A stretch of 12,958 nucleotides of DNA from Alphaproteobacteria bacterium. GTDB lineage: Bacteria; Pseudomonadota; Alphaproteobacteria; Bin95. The notes under the pieces were generated by a model. That model saw only the letters and a program-made list of their open reading frames with translations, searched no databases and was not told the DNA's origin. The position numbers and the translations under genes are program-made. Positions 6,106 to 12,958 of the stretch are shown piece after piece. How positions within the stretch are numbered: the stretch's first letter is position 1; the number at the start of each line of letters is the position of its first letter. The DNA lies in assembly GCA_022822125.1 (NCBI GenBank), contig JAJECF010000067.1:1-12958 (forward strand), written 5' to 3'.

Positions 6106-7169
6106 CCTCTCTCCGGCGCCAGCATGCGTTCGATCACCCGCGCCGTATAATCCACCATGGGCACGATGCGGGCATAATTGAGGCGGGTCGGGCCCAGCAC
6201 GCCGATGGCGCCAACGACACGCTCCTGCCCGTCGCGATAGGGGCTGACCACCATCGACATGCCGGTCTGGCTGAAGACCGTGTTCTCCGCCCCGATGAAA
6301 ATCTGCACCCCTTCGCCCGTCTGGGCCGCCTCCACCAGGCGCAGGATGTTCTCGCGCGTCTCCAGCGCGTCGAACAGGCCGCGCAGCCGCTCCAGGTCTT
6401 CCACCGCCTGCACATCGTCCAGCAGCCGCGCGCGGCCCGTGACGATCAGCCGCCCGCCGTCATGGCTGCGCTCGCCCGCCCAGACCGCGAGCCCGGCCTC
6501 GACCACGCTCTGCGCCAGCGCGTCGATCTGCGCGCGGTGCGTTTCCAGGTCCGCGCGAATTTCCTCCAGCGCCTCCTCCAGCGTGCGCCCGGAAAGCCGG
6601 GACTGGAGATAATTCGCGGCGCGCTGCAGCGCATCGGCCGGCAGGCCCGGCGGCAGGGCGAGCATCCGGTTCTCGACCTGGCCCGCCTCATCCACCAGCA
6701 CGGCGAGCGCGCGCCCCTCGCCCAGATTGACGAACTCGATATGGTTCAGCCGCTCGGCCCGCTTCGGCGCCACTACAAGGCCCGCATGGCGCGTCAGGCC
6801 TGCCAGCAACCGGCTCGCCCGCTCCAGGCTCCGCTCCAGCGTGACGCCGGCGCCGGCGCAAAGCGCCTCGATATCGGCGCACTCGCTTTCCGTCAGCCCG
6901 CCGGTTTGCATGATGCCGTCCACGAAGAGGCGCAGGCCGCCATCGGTCGGCAGCCGCCCGGCCGAGGCATGCGGCGAGAACAGGAGGCCCAACTCCTGGA
7001 GATCCGCCATCACATTGCGGATCGTGGCGGGAGAGAGCGGCCGGCCGAGCTTGCGCGCCAGCGTGCGCGAGCCGACCGGCTCGCCCGTTTCCATCCAGGC
7101 ATCCACGATCAGCCCGAAGACCTCGCGCGAGCGCGCGTCCAGATCGGCGAGTCCCGGGGAGCCGGCCAT
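6102..7169 (-). CDS. hrcA: HrcA, heat-inducible transcription repressor
   Basis: A 355-residue HrcA. It represses chaperone genes by binding CIRCE inverted repeats and loses activity on heat shock, its folding being sensed through GroEL. The N-terminal winged helix spans about 10-90 ([26 protein letters not shown], 15-40; [18 protein letters not shown], 46-63; [18 protein letters not shown], 67-84). The rest is the GAF-like sensor and dimer domain, with the C-terminal [25 protein letters not shown] typical of the family. The ATG at 7169 has a GGAAGAG-like site about 10 nt upstream. grpE follows with a 4-nt overlap. No CIRCE element (TTAGCACTC-N9-GAGTGCTAA) is visible upstream, so this operon is not obviously self-repressed; the usual targets, such as groESL, lie outside the window. 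Confidence 0.97.
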   Translation of the reverse strand: MAGSPGLADLDARSREVFGLIVDAWMETGEPVGSRTLARKLGRPLSPATIRNVMADLQELGLLFSPHASAGRLPTDGGLRLFVDGIMQTGGLTESECADIEALCAGAGVTLERSLERASRLLAGLTRHAGLVVAPKRAERLNHIEFVNLGEGRALAVLVDEAGQVENRMLALPPGLPADALQRAANYLQSRLSGRTLEEALEEIRADLETHRAQIDALAQSVVEAGLAVWAGERSHDGGRLIVTGRARLLDDVQAVEDLERLRGLFDALETRENILRLVEAAQTGEGVQIFIGAENTVFSQTGMSMVVSPYRDGQERVVGAIGVLGPTRLNYARIVPMVDYTARVIERMLAPERG

Positions 7170-7201
7170 GCAACAAAGACTCTTCCAAGCGGTGCCCGGA
7201 G

Positions 7202-7230
7202 CATTTAGGAACCCGCCCGGCGGGCGTCAA
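7202..7230 (-). promoter_or_regulatory. candidate hrcA-grpE promoter (sigma-70 or RpoH-like)
   Basis: On the minus strand TTGACG (7225-7230) is followed after 17 bp by TAAATG (7202-7207), preceded by CC. Together GTTGAC...CCTAAAT partly matches the alphaproteobacterial RpoH pattern CTTGAC...CYTATNT as well as sigma-70. It lies 33 nt upstream of the hrcA start. The spacer holds a GC-rich palindrome (CCCGCC/GGCGGG). Heat-shock sigma control is plausible given the operon, but it is inferred. Confidence 0.42.
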
Positions 7231-7266
7231 CCGGGCGCCCGGCCCCGAGGAGCGAACAGCGAACCC

Positions 7267-7995
7267 ATGACAGACCCCGCCCGTCCCTCCGGACGCCGCC
7301 CCGACGAACTCCGCGCCGTCACGCTGGAGCCCGGCTGGGCGCCCTATGCAGAGGGCTCCTGCCTTGCGAGCTTCGGCGCGACGCGCGTGCTCGCCGCCGC
7401 CTCGGTGGAGACGCGGGTGCCGCCCTGGCTGCGCGGGCGCGGGCGCGGCTGGATCACGGCCGAATACGGCATGCTGCCGCGCTCGACCCATGAGCGCACG
7501 GACCGTGAGGCGGCGCGCGGGCGCCAGAGCGGGCGCACTCAGGAAATCCAGCGCCTGATCGGCCGCTCGCTGCGCGCCGTCGCCGATTTGCAGGCGCTCG
7601 GCGAAATCCAGATTCGCATCGACTGCGACGTGTTGCAGGCGGACGGTGGCACCCGCACCGCCGCCGTCACGGGCGGCTATGTGGCGCTGGCGCTCGCCTG
7701 CCGGCACCTGCAACGGATCGGCGCGGTCAAGAAGCCCGTTCTGGCGGATTCGGTCGCTGCCATTTCCTGCGGGCTCTGGCGGGGCGCGGCGGTGCTCGAC
7801 CTGGACTATGCCGAGGACAGCGATGCGGAGGCGGACGCGAATTTCGTGCTGACCGGCACGGGCGCGCTGGTCGAGGTGCAGGCAACGGCCGAGAAGGCGG
7901 CCTTTCCCCGCGCCCGGCTGGACGCGCTTCTGGACCTGGCGGAGGCCGGCTGCGCCCGGTTGGCGGAGGCGCAGCGCCGCGCGCTCGGCTCGTGA
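7267..7995 (+). CDS. rph: RNase PH (tRNA nucleotidyltransferase)
   Basis: A 242-residue phosphate-dependent 3'-to-5' exoribonuclease that trims tRNA precursor 3' ends, working as a hexamer in the cytosol. Conserved segments appear in order: [18 protein letters not shown] (6-23), [22 protein letters not shown] (27-48), the substrate loop [19 protein letters not shown] (64-82) with [19 protein letters not shown] (86-104), [23 protein letters not shown] (119-141), and the acidic catalytic cluster [14 protein letters not shown] (177-190). Length is normal. The ATG at 7267 gives the standard family N-terminus; the nearest purine-rich site (GAGGAG) is rather distant, about 14 nt. It is divergent from hrcA and overlaps rdgB by four nt. 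Confidence 0.96.
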   Translation: MTDPARPSGRRPDELRAVTLEPGWAPYAEGSCLASFGATRVLAAASVETRVPPWLRGRGRGWITAEYGMLPRSTHERTDREAARGRQSGRTQEIQRLIGRSLRAVADLQALGEIQIRIDCDVLQADGGTRTAAVTGGYVALALACRHLQRIGAVKKPVLADSVAAISCGLWRGAAVLDLDYAEDSDAEADANFVLTGTGALVEVQATAEKAAFPRARLDALLDLAEAGCARLAEAQRRALGS

Positions 7996-8582
7996 ACCGG
8001 CGGCTCGAAGGCGGGCGGCTCGTCATCGCCAGCCATAATGCCGGCAAGGTTCGCGAGATAGCGGCGCTGCTGGCGCCGTTCGGCATTGAGGGCGTGGCGG
8101 CGTCCGCGCTCGGCCTGCCGGAGCCGGAGGAGACCGGCGCGACCTTCCTCGCCAATGCGGAACTCAAGGCCCGCGCGGCGGCAACCGCCGGACTGCCCGC
8201 CCTGGCGGACGATTCGGGCCTCGCCGTCGCCGCGCTGGACGGCGCGCCCGGCATCTACTCCGCCCGCTGGGCCGGGCCCGACCGCGATTTCGCACGCGCC
8301 ATGGCGGATGTGCATGAGCGCCTCGCGGGCCGCCCGCGCGAGGCTGCCTTCGTCGCCGCGCTGGCGCTCGCCTGGCCGGACGGGCATGTCGAGGCCTTCG
8401 AGGGCCGGGTGGAGGGTCGCCTGGTCTGGCCGCCGCGCGGGGACCGGGGCTTCGGCTACGACCCGATCTTCGCGCCGGAAGGCCATGACGAAACTTTCGG
8501 CGAGATGGACCCGGAAGCGAAGGCGCGCCTCACTCACCGGGCGCGGGCGTTCGAGAAACTCGCGGCCGCCTGTTTTCCATGA
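7992..8582 (+). CDS. rdgB: RdgB/HAM1 non-canonical purine NTP pyrophosphatase
   Basis: A 196-residue ITPase-family enzyme that hydrolyses dITP, ITP and XTP to the monophosphates plus pyrophosphate, keeping deaminated purines out of DNA and RNA. Visible motifs are [10 protein letters not shown] (14-23, nucleotide/phosphate loop), [17 protein letters not shown] (48-64), LADDSGL with catalytic D73-D74 (71-77), [10 protein letters not shown] (86-95), RGFGYDPIF (152-160, base recognition) and LTHRARAF (180-187), where the usual SHR triad reads THR. The GTG start at 7992 forms a GTGA overlap with the rph stop, and its own stop overlaps the hemW ATG, so all three genes are translationally coupled. 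There is an in-frame C-terminus but no internal ATG near the N-terminus, which supports the GTG. Confidence 0.95.
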   Translation: MNRRLEGGRLVIASHNAGKVREIAALLAPFGIEGVAASALGLPEPEETGATFLANAELKARAAATAGLPALADDSGLAVAALDGAPGIYSARWAGPDRDFARAMADVHERLAGRPREAAFVAALALAWPDGHVEAFEGRVEGRLVWPPRGDRGFGYDPIFAPEGHDETFGEMDPEAKARLTHRARAFEKLAAACFP

Positions 8583-9724
8583 CGGACCGGGGCTTCGCCG
8601 TTTATGTGCATTGGCCGTTCTGCGAGTCCAAATGCCCCTATTGCGACTTCAACAGCCATGTGCGCGAACGGGTGGACGAAGCCGCCTGGCGCGAGGCCCT
8701 GCTGCGCTCGCTCGAAAGCTGGGCGGAGGAGACGCCCGGGCGCACGGTCGGAAGCGTGTTCTTCGGCGGCGGCACGCCCTCGCTGATGGCGCCGGAGACG
8801 GCGGGCGCGGCGCTGGAGCGGGTGCGCGCGCTCTGGCCCGTCGCGGACGGTCTGGAGGTCACGCTCGAAGCCAATCCCGGCTCGGTCGAGGCCGGACGCT
8901 TCCGCGCCTTCGCCGGGGCGGGCGTCAACCGGCTCTCGCTCGGCGTGCAGTCCTTCCGGGACGATGAGCTCGCCTTTCTGGGCCGGCGCCACGACGCCCG
9001 CGCCGCCCGCGCCGCGCTCGACCTCGCGCACCGCACCTTCCCGCGCGTTTCCTTCGACCTGATCTACGCCCTGCCCGGCCACACCGCCGCCGAATGGGCC
9101 GCCCGCCTGGACGAAGCGCTCGCGCTCGCGGGCGAGCATCTCTCGCTCTACCAGCTCACCATCGAGCCCGGCACGGCCTTCGCGCCGCGCGCCGCGCGCG
9201 GCGACTTCGCGCTGCCGGAGGAAGACGAGGCGGCGGCGCTTTACGAGACCACGCAGGACCGCCTGGCGGCCGCCGGCCTGCCGGCATACGAGATATCGAA
9301 CCACGCCCGGCGCGGCGCGGCCTGCCGCCACAATCTGACCTATTGGCGGGGCGGGGAGTGGATCGGCGTCGGGCCCGGCGCGCACGGCCGCATCGACACG
9401 CCCGAAGGCCGTGTGGCGACTGCGGAGCGCCGCGCCCCGGAGGCATGGCTGGCCGAGGCCGCCCGCAAGGGCCGCGCCGTCAGGGAGCGCCGGCTGCTCG
9501 AGCCGCTGGAGGCCATGCAGGAGCGCATCCAGACCGGCCTGCGGCTCGCGGAAGGCATCCCCGCAGACGGGCTGGAGCCGGCCGTGGATGCGGACCGGCT
9601 CGCGCATTTGCGGGCCGGGGGGCTGCTATGCGCGCGGACGGGCCGCCTCCAGGCGACGGCCGCGGGGCGCCAGCGGCTCGATGCGGTGGTCCGCTACCTG
9701 CTCATACCAGCGGCACCGGGTTGA
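8579..9724 (+). CDS. hemW: HemW, haem-binding radical-SAM-family protein
   Basis: A 381-residue HemN-like protein. HemW binds haem and is implicated in its delivery to respiratory proteins; it is not a true coproporphyrinogen dehydrogenase, though often annotated so. The radical-SAM cluster motif is [15 protein letters not shown] (11-25; C15, C19, C22), followed by [10 protein letters not shown] (61-70), LEANPGS (97-102 region), [12 protein letters not shown] (115-126) and DLIYALPG (160-167). The later [22 protein letters not shown] carries the HNxxYW motif of this family, and the C-terminal winged part ([15 protein letters not shown]) is present. The length is typical of HemW and short for HemN, which has an extra N-terminal region. 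The ATG at 8579 overlaps the rdgB stop by four nt. It ends the rph-rdgB-hemW operon, followed by a hairpin. Confidence 0.95.
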   Translation: MTDRGFAVYVHWPFCESKCPYCDFNSHVRERVDEAAWREALLRSLESWAEETPGRTVGSVFFGGGTPSLMAPETAGAALERVRALWPVADGLEVTLEANPGSVEAGRFRAFAGAGVNRLSLGVQSFRDDELAFLGRRHDARAARAALDLAHRTFPRVSFDLIYALPGHTAAEWAARLDEALALAGEHLSLYQLTIEPGTAFAPRAARGDFALPEEDEAAALYETTQDRLAAAGLPAYEISNHARRGAACRHNLTYWRGGEWIGVGPGAHGRIDTPEGRVATAERRAPEAWLAEAARKGRAVRERRLLEPLEAMQERIQTGLRLAEGIPADGLEPAVDADRLAHLRAGGLLCARTGRLQATAAGRQRLDAVVRYLLIPAAPG

Positions 9725-9731
9725 GACTCAC

Positions 9732-9760
9732 GGGCAAATGCCGCCCGGTTTGCCCTTCTT
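9732..9760 (+). terminator. probable intrinsic terminator after hemW
   Basis: GGGCAAA (9732-9738) and TTTGCCC (9749-9755) form a perfect 7-bp stem with a 10-nt loop, then TTCTT. It begins eight nt after the hemW stop. The T-tract is short and interrupted, so efficiency is uncertain. Confidence 0.55.
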
Positions 9761-9789
9761 GCATCGCTTCGCCTGGCGTTCCCGCCTCT

Positions 9790-9892
9790 CCTCATCCTGA
9801 GTAGCCGACCGGAGGGAGGCGTATCGAAGGATCGTCCCGCCGGTGGAACCGCGTCCCTCGATACGCGGCTGGCGCCGCTACTCGGGATGAGG
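9790..9892. repeat. long imperfect palindrome, alphaproteobacterial intergenic repeat type
   Basis: The outer arms, CCTCATCCTGAGTAGC (9790-9805) and GCTACTCGGGATGAGG (9877-9892), pair at 15 of 16 positions. The inner arms, GCGTATCGAAGG (9819-9830) and CCCTCGATACGC (9855-9866), pair at 11 of 12. Unpaired segments between the arms and a GC-rich apex complete a hairpin of about 103 nt. The CTCATCCTGAG...TATCGAAGGAT wording is familiar from repeats dispersed between genes in many alphaproteobacteria (recalled, not searched). It may be a REP-like or small non-autonomous mobile element and could also act as a transcription boundary. There is no second copy in this window. Confidence 0.75.
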
Positions 9893-10150
9893 ACAAAGGA
9901 CCGGGACTACGCTAGGAAGGCGCCCCGCCATCGGTTCCGATCAACGACCGTTGGTATCATCTGAGACGGGCGGCGGCCCATGGGGGCTTGTTCCGGACGG
10001 CGAATTATCCTGCTTGCGGCCGTTGGTACAGGACAGGTTTGTGCGATAATCTCCAAACTAAATGCACTTAGGGCTAGGCGAACCGATGCACAAATACGGT
10101 ATCATTCCTTGCCGGAGCGGCGGGGACGGGCGCTTGGCGGTCGCACGGTC
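9893..10150. other. intergenic leader region before the transporter
   Basis: No gene is convincing here. The transporter's frame is open upstream to 9980, but that extension is not transporter-like. A nonamer CCGTTGGTA occurs at 9948-9956 and again at 10020-10028, the second overlapping the -35 of the candidate promoter at 10023. ATGCAC also recurs (10062-10067 and 10086-10091). No riboswitch or attenuator was recognised. Confidence 0.4.
10023..10050 (+). promoter_or_regulatory. candidate sigma-70 promoter for the transporter/deacetylase pair
   Basis: TTGGTA (10023-10028) and GATAAT (10045-10050) are 16 bp apart; the -10 differs from consensus at one base. It would leave an untranslated leader of roughly 95 nt before the ATG at 10151. 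The -35 lies inside one of two CCGTTGGTA copies, so a regulator site is possible. Confidence 0.4.
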
Positions 10151-11329
10151 ATGACACGCTTCTCGACGCAGTTCCTCTTCCTGAATATCGGGCATCTGAT
10201 CGACCATCTCGCCATGCTGATCTTCGCCACCGTGGCGGCGCTCTTTCTGGCCGAGGCCTGGAGCCTGAGCTATGACGAGTTGATCCCCTACGGCACGGCC
10301 GGCCTCGTCGCGTTCGGAGCCTTTGCGCTCCTGGCCGGATGGCTCGGCGACAAGTGGAGCCGCGAGGGGATGATGAGCGTCTTCTTCCTCGGCATCGGAG
10401 CCAGCACCGTCGCCACCGGCTTCGCCGACACGCCGCTCCAGATCGGCGCGGGGCTGCTGGCCATCGGCGTGTTCGCTGCGATCTACCATCCCGTCGGCCT
10501 CGCCATGGTGGTGGAGGGGCGCGGGCGCACCGGAATCCCCATCGCGGTCAACGGCATATACGGCAATATGGGCGTGGCGCTCGCCGCGCTGGTGACCGGC
10601 GTCCTGATCGATGCCGTCGGCTGGCGGGCCGCCTTTTTCGTGCCCGGCGCTATCTCCATCGCCGTCGGCCTCGCCTGGATGCTGTTCCTGCGCGGCGGCC
10701 CCGTCGTGGCGCCGGCCTCGGTTGCGGAGGCAAAGCCGGCGGGCGGGAGCGGCGCCGAGCCGACGCGCGCCGTGCTGATCCATGTCTTCGCCATCATCTT
10801 CTTCACCACGGCGCTCGGCGGCCTCGTGTTCCAGAGCACGACTTTCGCGCTCCCCGAGGTGTTCGACGAACGCCTTTCCGGGTTCGCCGGATCGGCGACG
10901 GAAGTGGGCGGCTACGCCTTCGTCGCCTTCACCGCCGCCGCCTTCGCGCAGCTTCTCGTGGGCTGGCTCGTGGACAACTACTCGATCCGCTGGGTGTTCG
11001 TCGGGGTCGCGGCATGCCAGGCGCTGCTGTTCGCCGCCATGATCTACGCCGACGGGCTCCTCGCGTTCTTCATCGCCGTCGGCTTCATGCTCGCGGTGTT
11101 CGGCCAGATCCCGATCAACGACGTGCTGATCGGGCGCATGACGAAGAGCGAATGGCGGGCCCGCGCTTTCGCCGCCCGCTACATCGTCACCTTCGTGGTC
11201 GCGGCGACGGCGCTCAACCTGATCGCCTGGCTGCACAAGGCGTGGGGCTTCGAGGCGCTGTTCATGGTGCTGGCGGTCGCGGCGGCGGCGATCTTCTGCG
11301 GCGCCTTCATGCTGCCGAAGCGGGTCTGA
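10151..11329 (+). CDS. major facilitator superfamily transporter
   Basis: A 392-residue inner-membrane protein with about 12 hydrophobic segments in two halves around a hydrophilic loop (about 182-208, PVVAPASVAEAKPAGGSGAEPTR in part). TM1 carries NIGHLIDHLAMLIF (12-25). The loop after TM2 has the MFS motif-A-like GWLGDKWSREGMM (63-75), and the second half has the matching GWLVDNYSIRWVF (271-283). YHPVGLAMV (112-120) in TM4 recalls the drug/fosmidomycin-resistance-like branch, but the substrate cannot be read from sequence. The frame is open back to 9980. The ATG at 10151 is chosen because TM1 follows at once and the extra sequence is basic and unlike a signal; no strong ribosome site is visible. 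The deacetylase gene begins 11 nt after the stop, so the two are probably co-transcribed. Confidence 0.88.
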   Translation: MTRFSTQFLFLNIGHLIDHLAMLIFATVAALFLAEAWSLSYDELIPYGTAGLVAFGAFALLAGWLGDKWSREGMMSVFFLGIGASTVATGFADTPLQIGAGLLAIGVFAAIYHPVGLAMVVEGRGRTGIPIAVNGIYGNMGVALAALVTGVLIDAVGWRAAFFVPGAISIAVGLAWMLFLRGGPVVAPASVAEAKPAGGSGAEPTRAVLIHVFAIIFFTTALGGLVFQSTTFALPEVFDERLSGFAGSATEVGGYAFVAFTAAAFAQLLVGWLVDNYSIRWVFVGVAACQALLFAAMIYADGLLAFFIAVGFMLAVFGQIPINDVLIGRMTKSEWRARAFAARYIVTFVVAATALNLIAWLHKAWGFEALFMVLAVAAAAIFCGAFMLPKRV

Positions 11330-11340
11330 CGCGCGCGCCC

Positions 11341-12309
11341 ATGGACAAGCTGCATGTCGTCATCACGATGGATGTCGAGCCGCCGACGCCCGGCACGCAT
11401 CCGACCGCGACCGGTCCCGAAAGCTGGGCGGACAGCGAGAAGTTCATCCGCGGCTATGCCGAACGGGCCCGGGAGTTCGGCTTCCCTGTCTCCTTCTTCA
11501 TCCACCCGGAGGTCGCCGTCGAGCAGGCCGGCCTGTTCGAGGAGCTGAGGGGCCGGGGCTGCTGCGTCGAGGGCCTGCATCTTCATCCCTGGAAGTTCCG
11601 CGACGGCAAATACATGGCCCATTTCGGCGGGCTTTCGGAGCCGGAGATGCGCGCGGCCGTCTCCGAGGCGATTTCCATGTGGCAGTCCGGCATGGGGCGC
11701 CGCCCGCTCTATTTCCGGCCGGGCACCTTCTCGGCGAACGACAACATGTACCGCGTCCTCGCCGACCTCGGCTTTCGCGGCGGGTCCTGCTCCATGCCGG
11801 GGCGGATCTGGCCGCGCATGAACGCCATCTGGACCGGAGCGGCGCCCGACCCGCACCGGGCGCACCCGGTCTTCCGCCAGCTCGTCGGCGACCTGCCTTT
11901 CGCCAACATGCCGGTTTCGGTGGATTTCTCCGGCACGCTCGTCACGGCCGGCACCAAATGGCAGGCCGTCGATCCGGACACTGACCCGCTGGACGCCAAC
12001 ACGCTGACCGGCCACTGGGACATGCGGCCCGACTGGCCGGAAGCCGACTATGACCGGATCGCCGCCAATATCGTCAATCAGCTCCGCGGACGCGGGGCGA
12101 CGATCCCGGTCATCAATTCCATCACGCATAACGACAACGACTACACCGACCCGGACGACCGGGTCTGCCGCAATTTCGTTCGCGCCATGCAGGCGATGAC
12201 CGATGCCGCGAAGGCGGTTGGCATGGAGCCGGTCGGCAGCACCGTAGAGACCATCGTGGACCTTGTGCTCGCCGAGCCCGACCGCTCGCTGGAATTCGTC
12301 TATACCTGA
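11341..12309 (+). CDS. polysaccharide deacetylase (NodB-like) family protein
   Basis: A 322-residue protein with a NodB-homology fold, cytosolic by appearance (no signal peptide). Motif 1 is ITMDVEPP with D11 where NodB has the base/metal aspartates (TFDDG). Motif 2 is EGLHLHPW with H80 and H82 in place of HSxxH-type ligands. Motif 3 is YFRPGTFSAND (124-134), matching RxPxG/Y. A late H263 in NSITHNDND may supply the last catalytic histidine. The metal site therefore looks like a variant, probably still metal-binding. The family includes chitin and peptidoglycan deacetylases but also cytosolic amidohydrolases of the PuuE type, so the substrate is open. The gene follows the transporter by 11 nt; uptake or export of the substrate is a reasonable inference. 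Its stop overlaps the convergent pseudouridine synthase by 10 nt. Confidence 0.82.
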   Translation: MDKLHVVITMDVEPPTPGTHPTATGPESWADSEKFIRGYAERAREFGFPVSFFIHPEVAVEQAGLFEELRGRGCCVEGLHLHPWKFRDGKYMAHFGGLSEPEMRAAVSEAISMWQSGMGRRPLYFRPGTFSANDNMYRVLADLGFRGGSCSMPGRIWPRMNAIWTGAAPDPHRAHPVFRQLVGDLPFANMPVSVDFSGTLVTAGTKWQAVDPDTDPLDANTLTGHWDMRPDWPEADYDRIAANIVNQLRGRGATIPVINSITHNDNDYTDPDDRVCRNFVRAMQAMTDAAKAVGMEPVGSTVETIVDLVLAEPDRSLEFVYT

Positions 12310-12958
12310 CGGCCCGCGCCCGCGAGAAACGCCTCGATATCCGCCGGCAAGGGCGCTTCCACGGCTACCGGCTTCCGGCCCTGATGGAGCGGCAGCGATA
12401 TGGCGCGGGCGTGCAGCAACGTCCGCGAGGCCGGCGGGCCGCCATAGCGCGCGTCGCCCACCACCGGGCAGCCGAGATGGGCCATATGCGCGCGAATCTG
12501 GTGCGTGCGGCCCGTCAGCGGCCGGCATTCGACCCGGGCGATGCCGTCGGCGCGGCGTTCGAGCACGCGGTAGCGGGTAGCGGCCTGCTTGCCCTCTCCA
12601 TCCACCTGCATGGACCAGCCGCCCGCGCGGTTGCTGCGCTTGAGCAGCGGCGCATCGACAAGGCCCGCCTCTTCCCGCGGCGCGCCAGCCGTCCAGGCCC
12701 AATAGGTCTTGCCCACCCGGCCCGAGGCAAAGAGCCTGCCGAGACGCCTGAGCGCCTTCGGATGCCGGCCCAGCACGAGGCAGCCGCTCGTGTCCCGGTC
12801 GAGCCGGTGGGCGAGCGCCGGCTGACTGTATCCGTTCGGGTCCCGGGGGATGAGGAGTGGGTTATCCGCTCGTTGGCATGCTCGCACCAGCCGCGACAGG
12901 TGTGATTCTACCGATTGAGGGTGCGCTGCCAATCTTTTCGGAGAGGACGGAGCCAGAT
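12300..12958 (-). CDS. RluA-family RNA pseudouridine synthase, 5' end outside the window
   Basis: The frame is open from a TAG at 12300-12302 through the right edge. The catalytic motif AHRLDRDTSGCLVLGR (D at 12798-12800) is followed by KALRRLGRLFASGRVGKTYWAW, RYRVLERRADGIARVECRPLTGRTHQIRAHMAHLGCPVVGDARYGG and the usual C-terminal HARAISLPLH. RluA-type enzymes isomerise uridines in 23S rRNA or tRNA. The N-terminal DKPAG strand that normally precedes the catalytic motif is not seen. The visible upstream residues (SVESHLSRLVRACQRADNPLLIPRDPNGYSQPA) fit the linker before HRLD, so the missing part should lie beyond the edge. A TTG at 12932 could serve as a start only if the N-terminus is truncated. 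Which RNA site is modified cannot be told. Confidence 0.85.
   Translation of the reverse strand, partial: LAPSSPKRLAAHPQSVESHLSRLVRACQRADNPLLIPRDPNGYSQPALAHRLDRDTSGCLVLGRHPKALRRLGRLFASGRVGKTYWAWTAGAPREEAGLVDAPLLKRSNRAGGWSMQVDGEGKQAATRYRVLERRADGIARVECRPLTGRTHQIRAHMAHLGCPVVGDARYGGPPASRTLLHARAISLPLHQGRKPVAVEAPLPADIEAFLAGAGRQV

Noticed and set aside
7170..7266. A CIRCE operator upstream of hrcA
   Set aside because: No TTAGCACTC-like half sites are present; the only palindromes are GC-rich runs.
10058..11236. 392-codon minus-strand frame opposite the transporter
   Set aside because: It is a hydrophilic His/Asp/Glu-rich product typical of the reverse strand of a membrane protein gene.

Overview
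The window reads as chromosomal DNA of a GC-rich alphaproteobacterium. The case rests on the strongly GC-biased third codon positions, the divergent arrangement of hrcA-grpE against rph-rdgB-hemW (a common alphaproteobacterial neighbourhood), and a long CTCATCCTGAG-type imperfect palindrome of a kind frequent between alphaproteobacterial genes. No marker allows a genus call.

Layout. Bases 1-998 are visibly richer in A+T at the left end and hold no confident gene, only a possible 3' gene tail (3-194), short inverted repeats and three CATGACA boxes phased at 10 bp. On the minus strand (999-3648) lie a thiamine-diphosphate enzyme of the acetolactate-synthase-like superfamily and, upstream of it, a two-gene toxin-antitoxin module: a DUF1778 ribbon-helix-helix antitoxin followed by an overlapping GNAT acetyltransferase toxin (TacA/TacT type), with a palindromic candidate operator before the antitoxin. 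Divergent from it on the plus strand is a translationally coupled pair: an SCP2-type thiolase-like protein without the usual nucleophilic cysteine, and a DUF35 zinc-ribbon/OB-fold partner. That pairing is the hallmark of Ltp2-ChsH2-like CoA-thioester aldolases and related acyl-CoA enzymes.

The centre (5461-9724) is housekeeping. hrcA and grpE (heat-shock repressor and DnaK nucleotide-exchange factor) are on the minus strand. rph, rdgB and hemW (RNase PH, non-canonical purine NTP pyrophosphatase, HemW radical-SAM-type haem chaperone) are on the plus strand. Each of these two runs is chained by 4-nt GTGA or ATGA overlaps. hemW is followed by a hairpin terminator and the long palindrome. The right part holds a 12-TM major facilitator transporter coupled to a divergent NodB-like polysaccharide deacetylase, and, convergent with it, an RluA-family RNA pseudouridine synthase running off the right edge.

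I found no tRNA, rRNA, CRISPR array or intact insertion sequence. The most unusual content is the toxin-antitoxin module with its operator and the thiolase-like/DUF35 pair. Both belong to known superfamilies, although the substrates and targets here are unknown. I see no convincing wholly new system.
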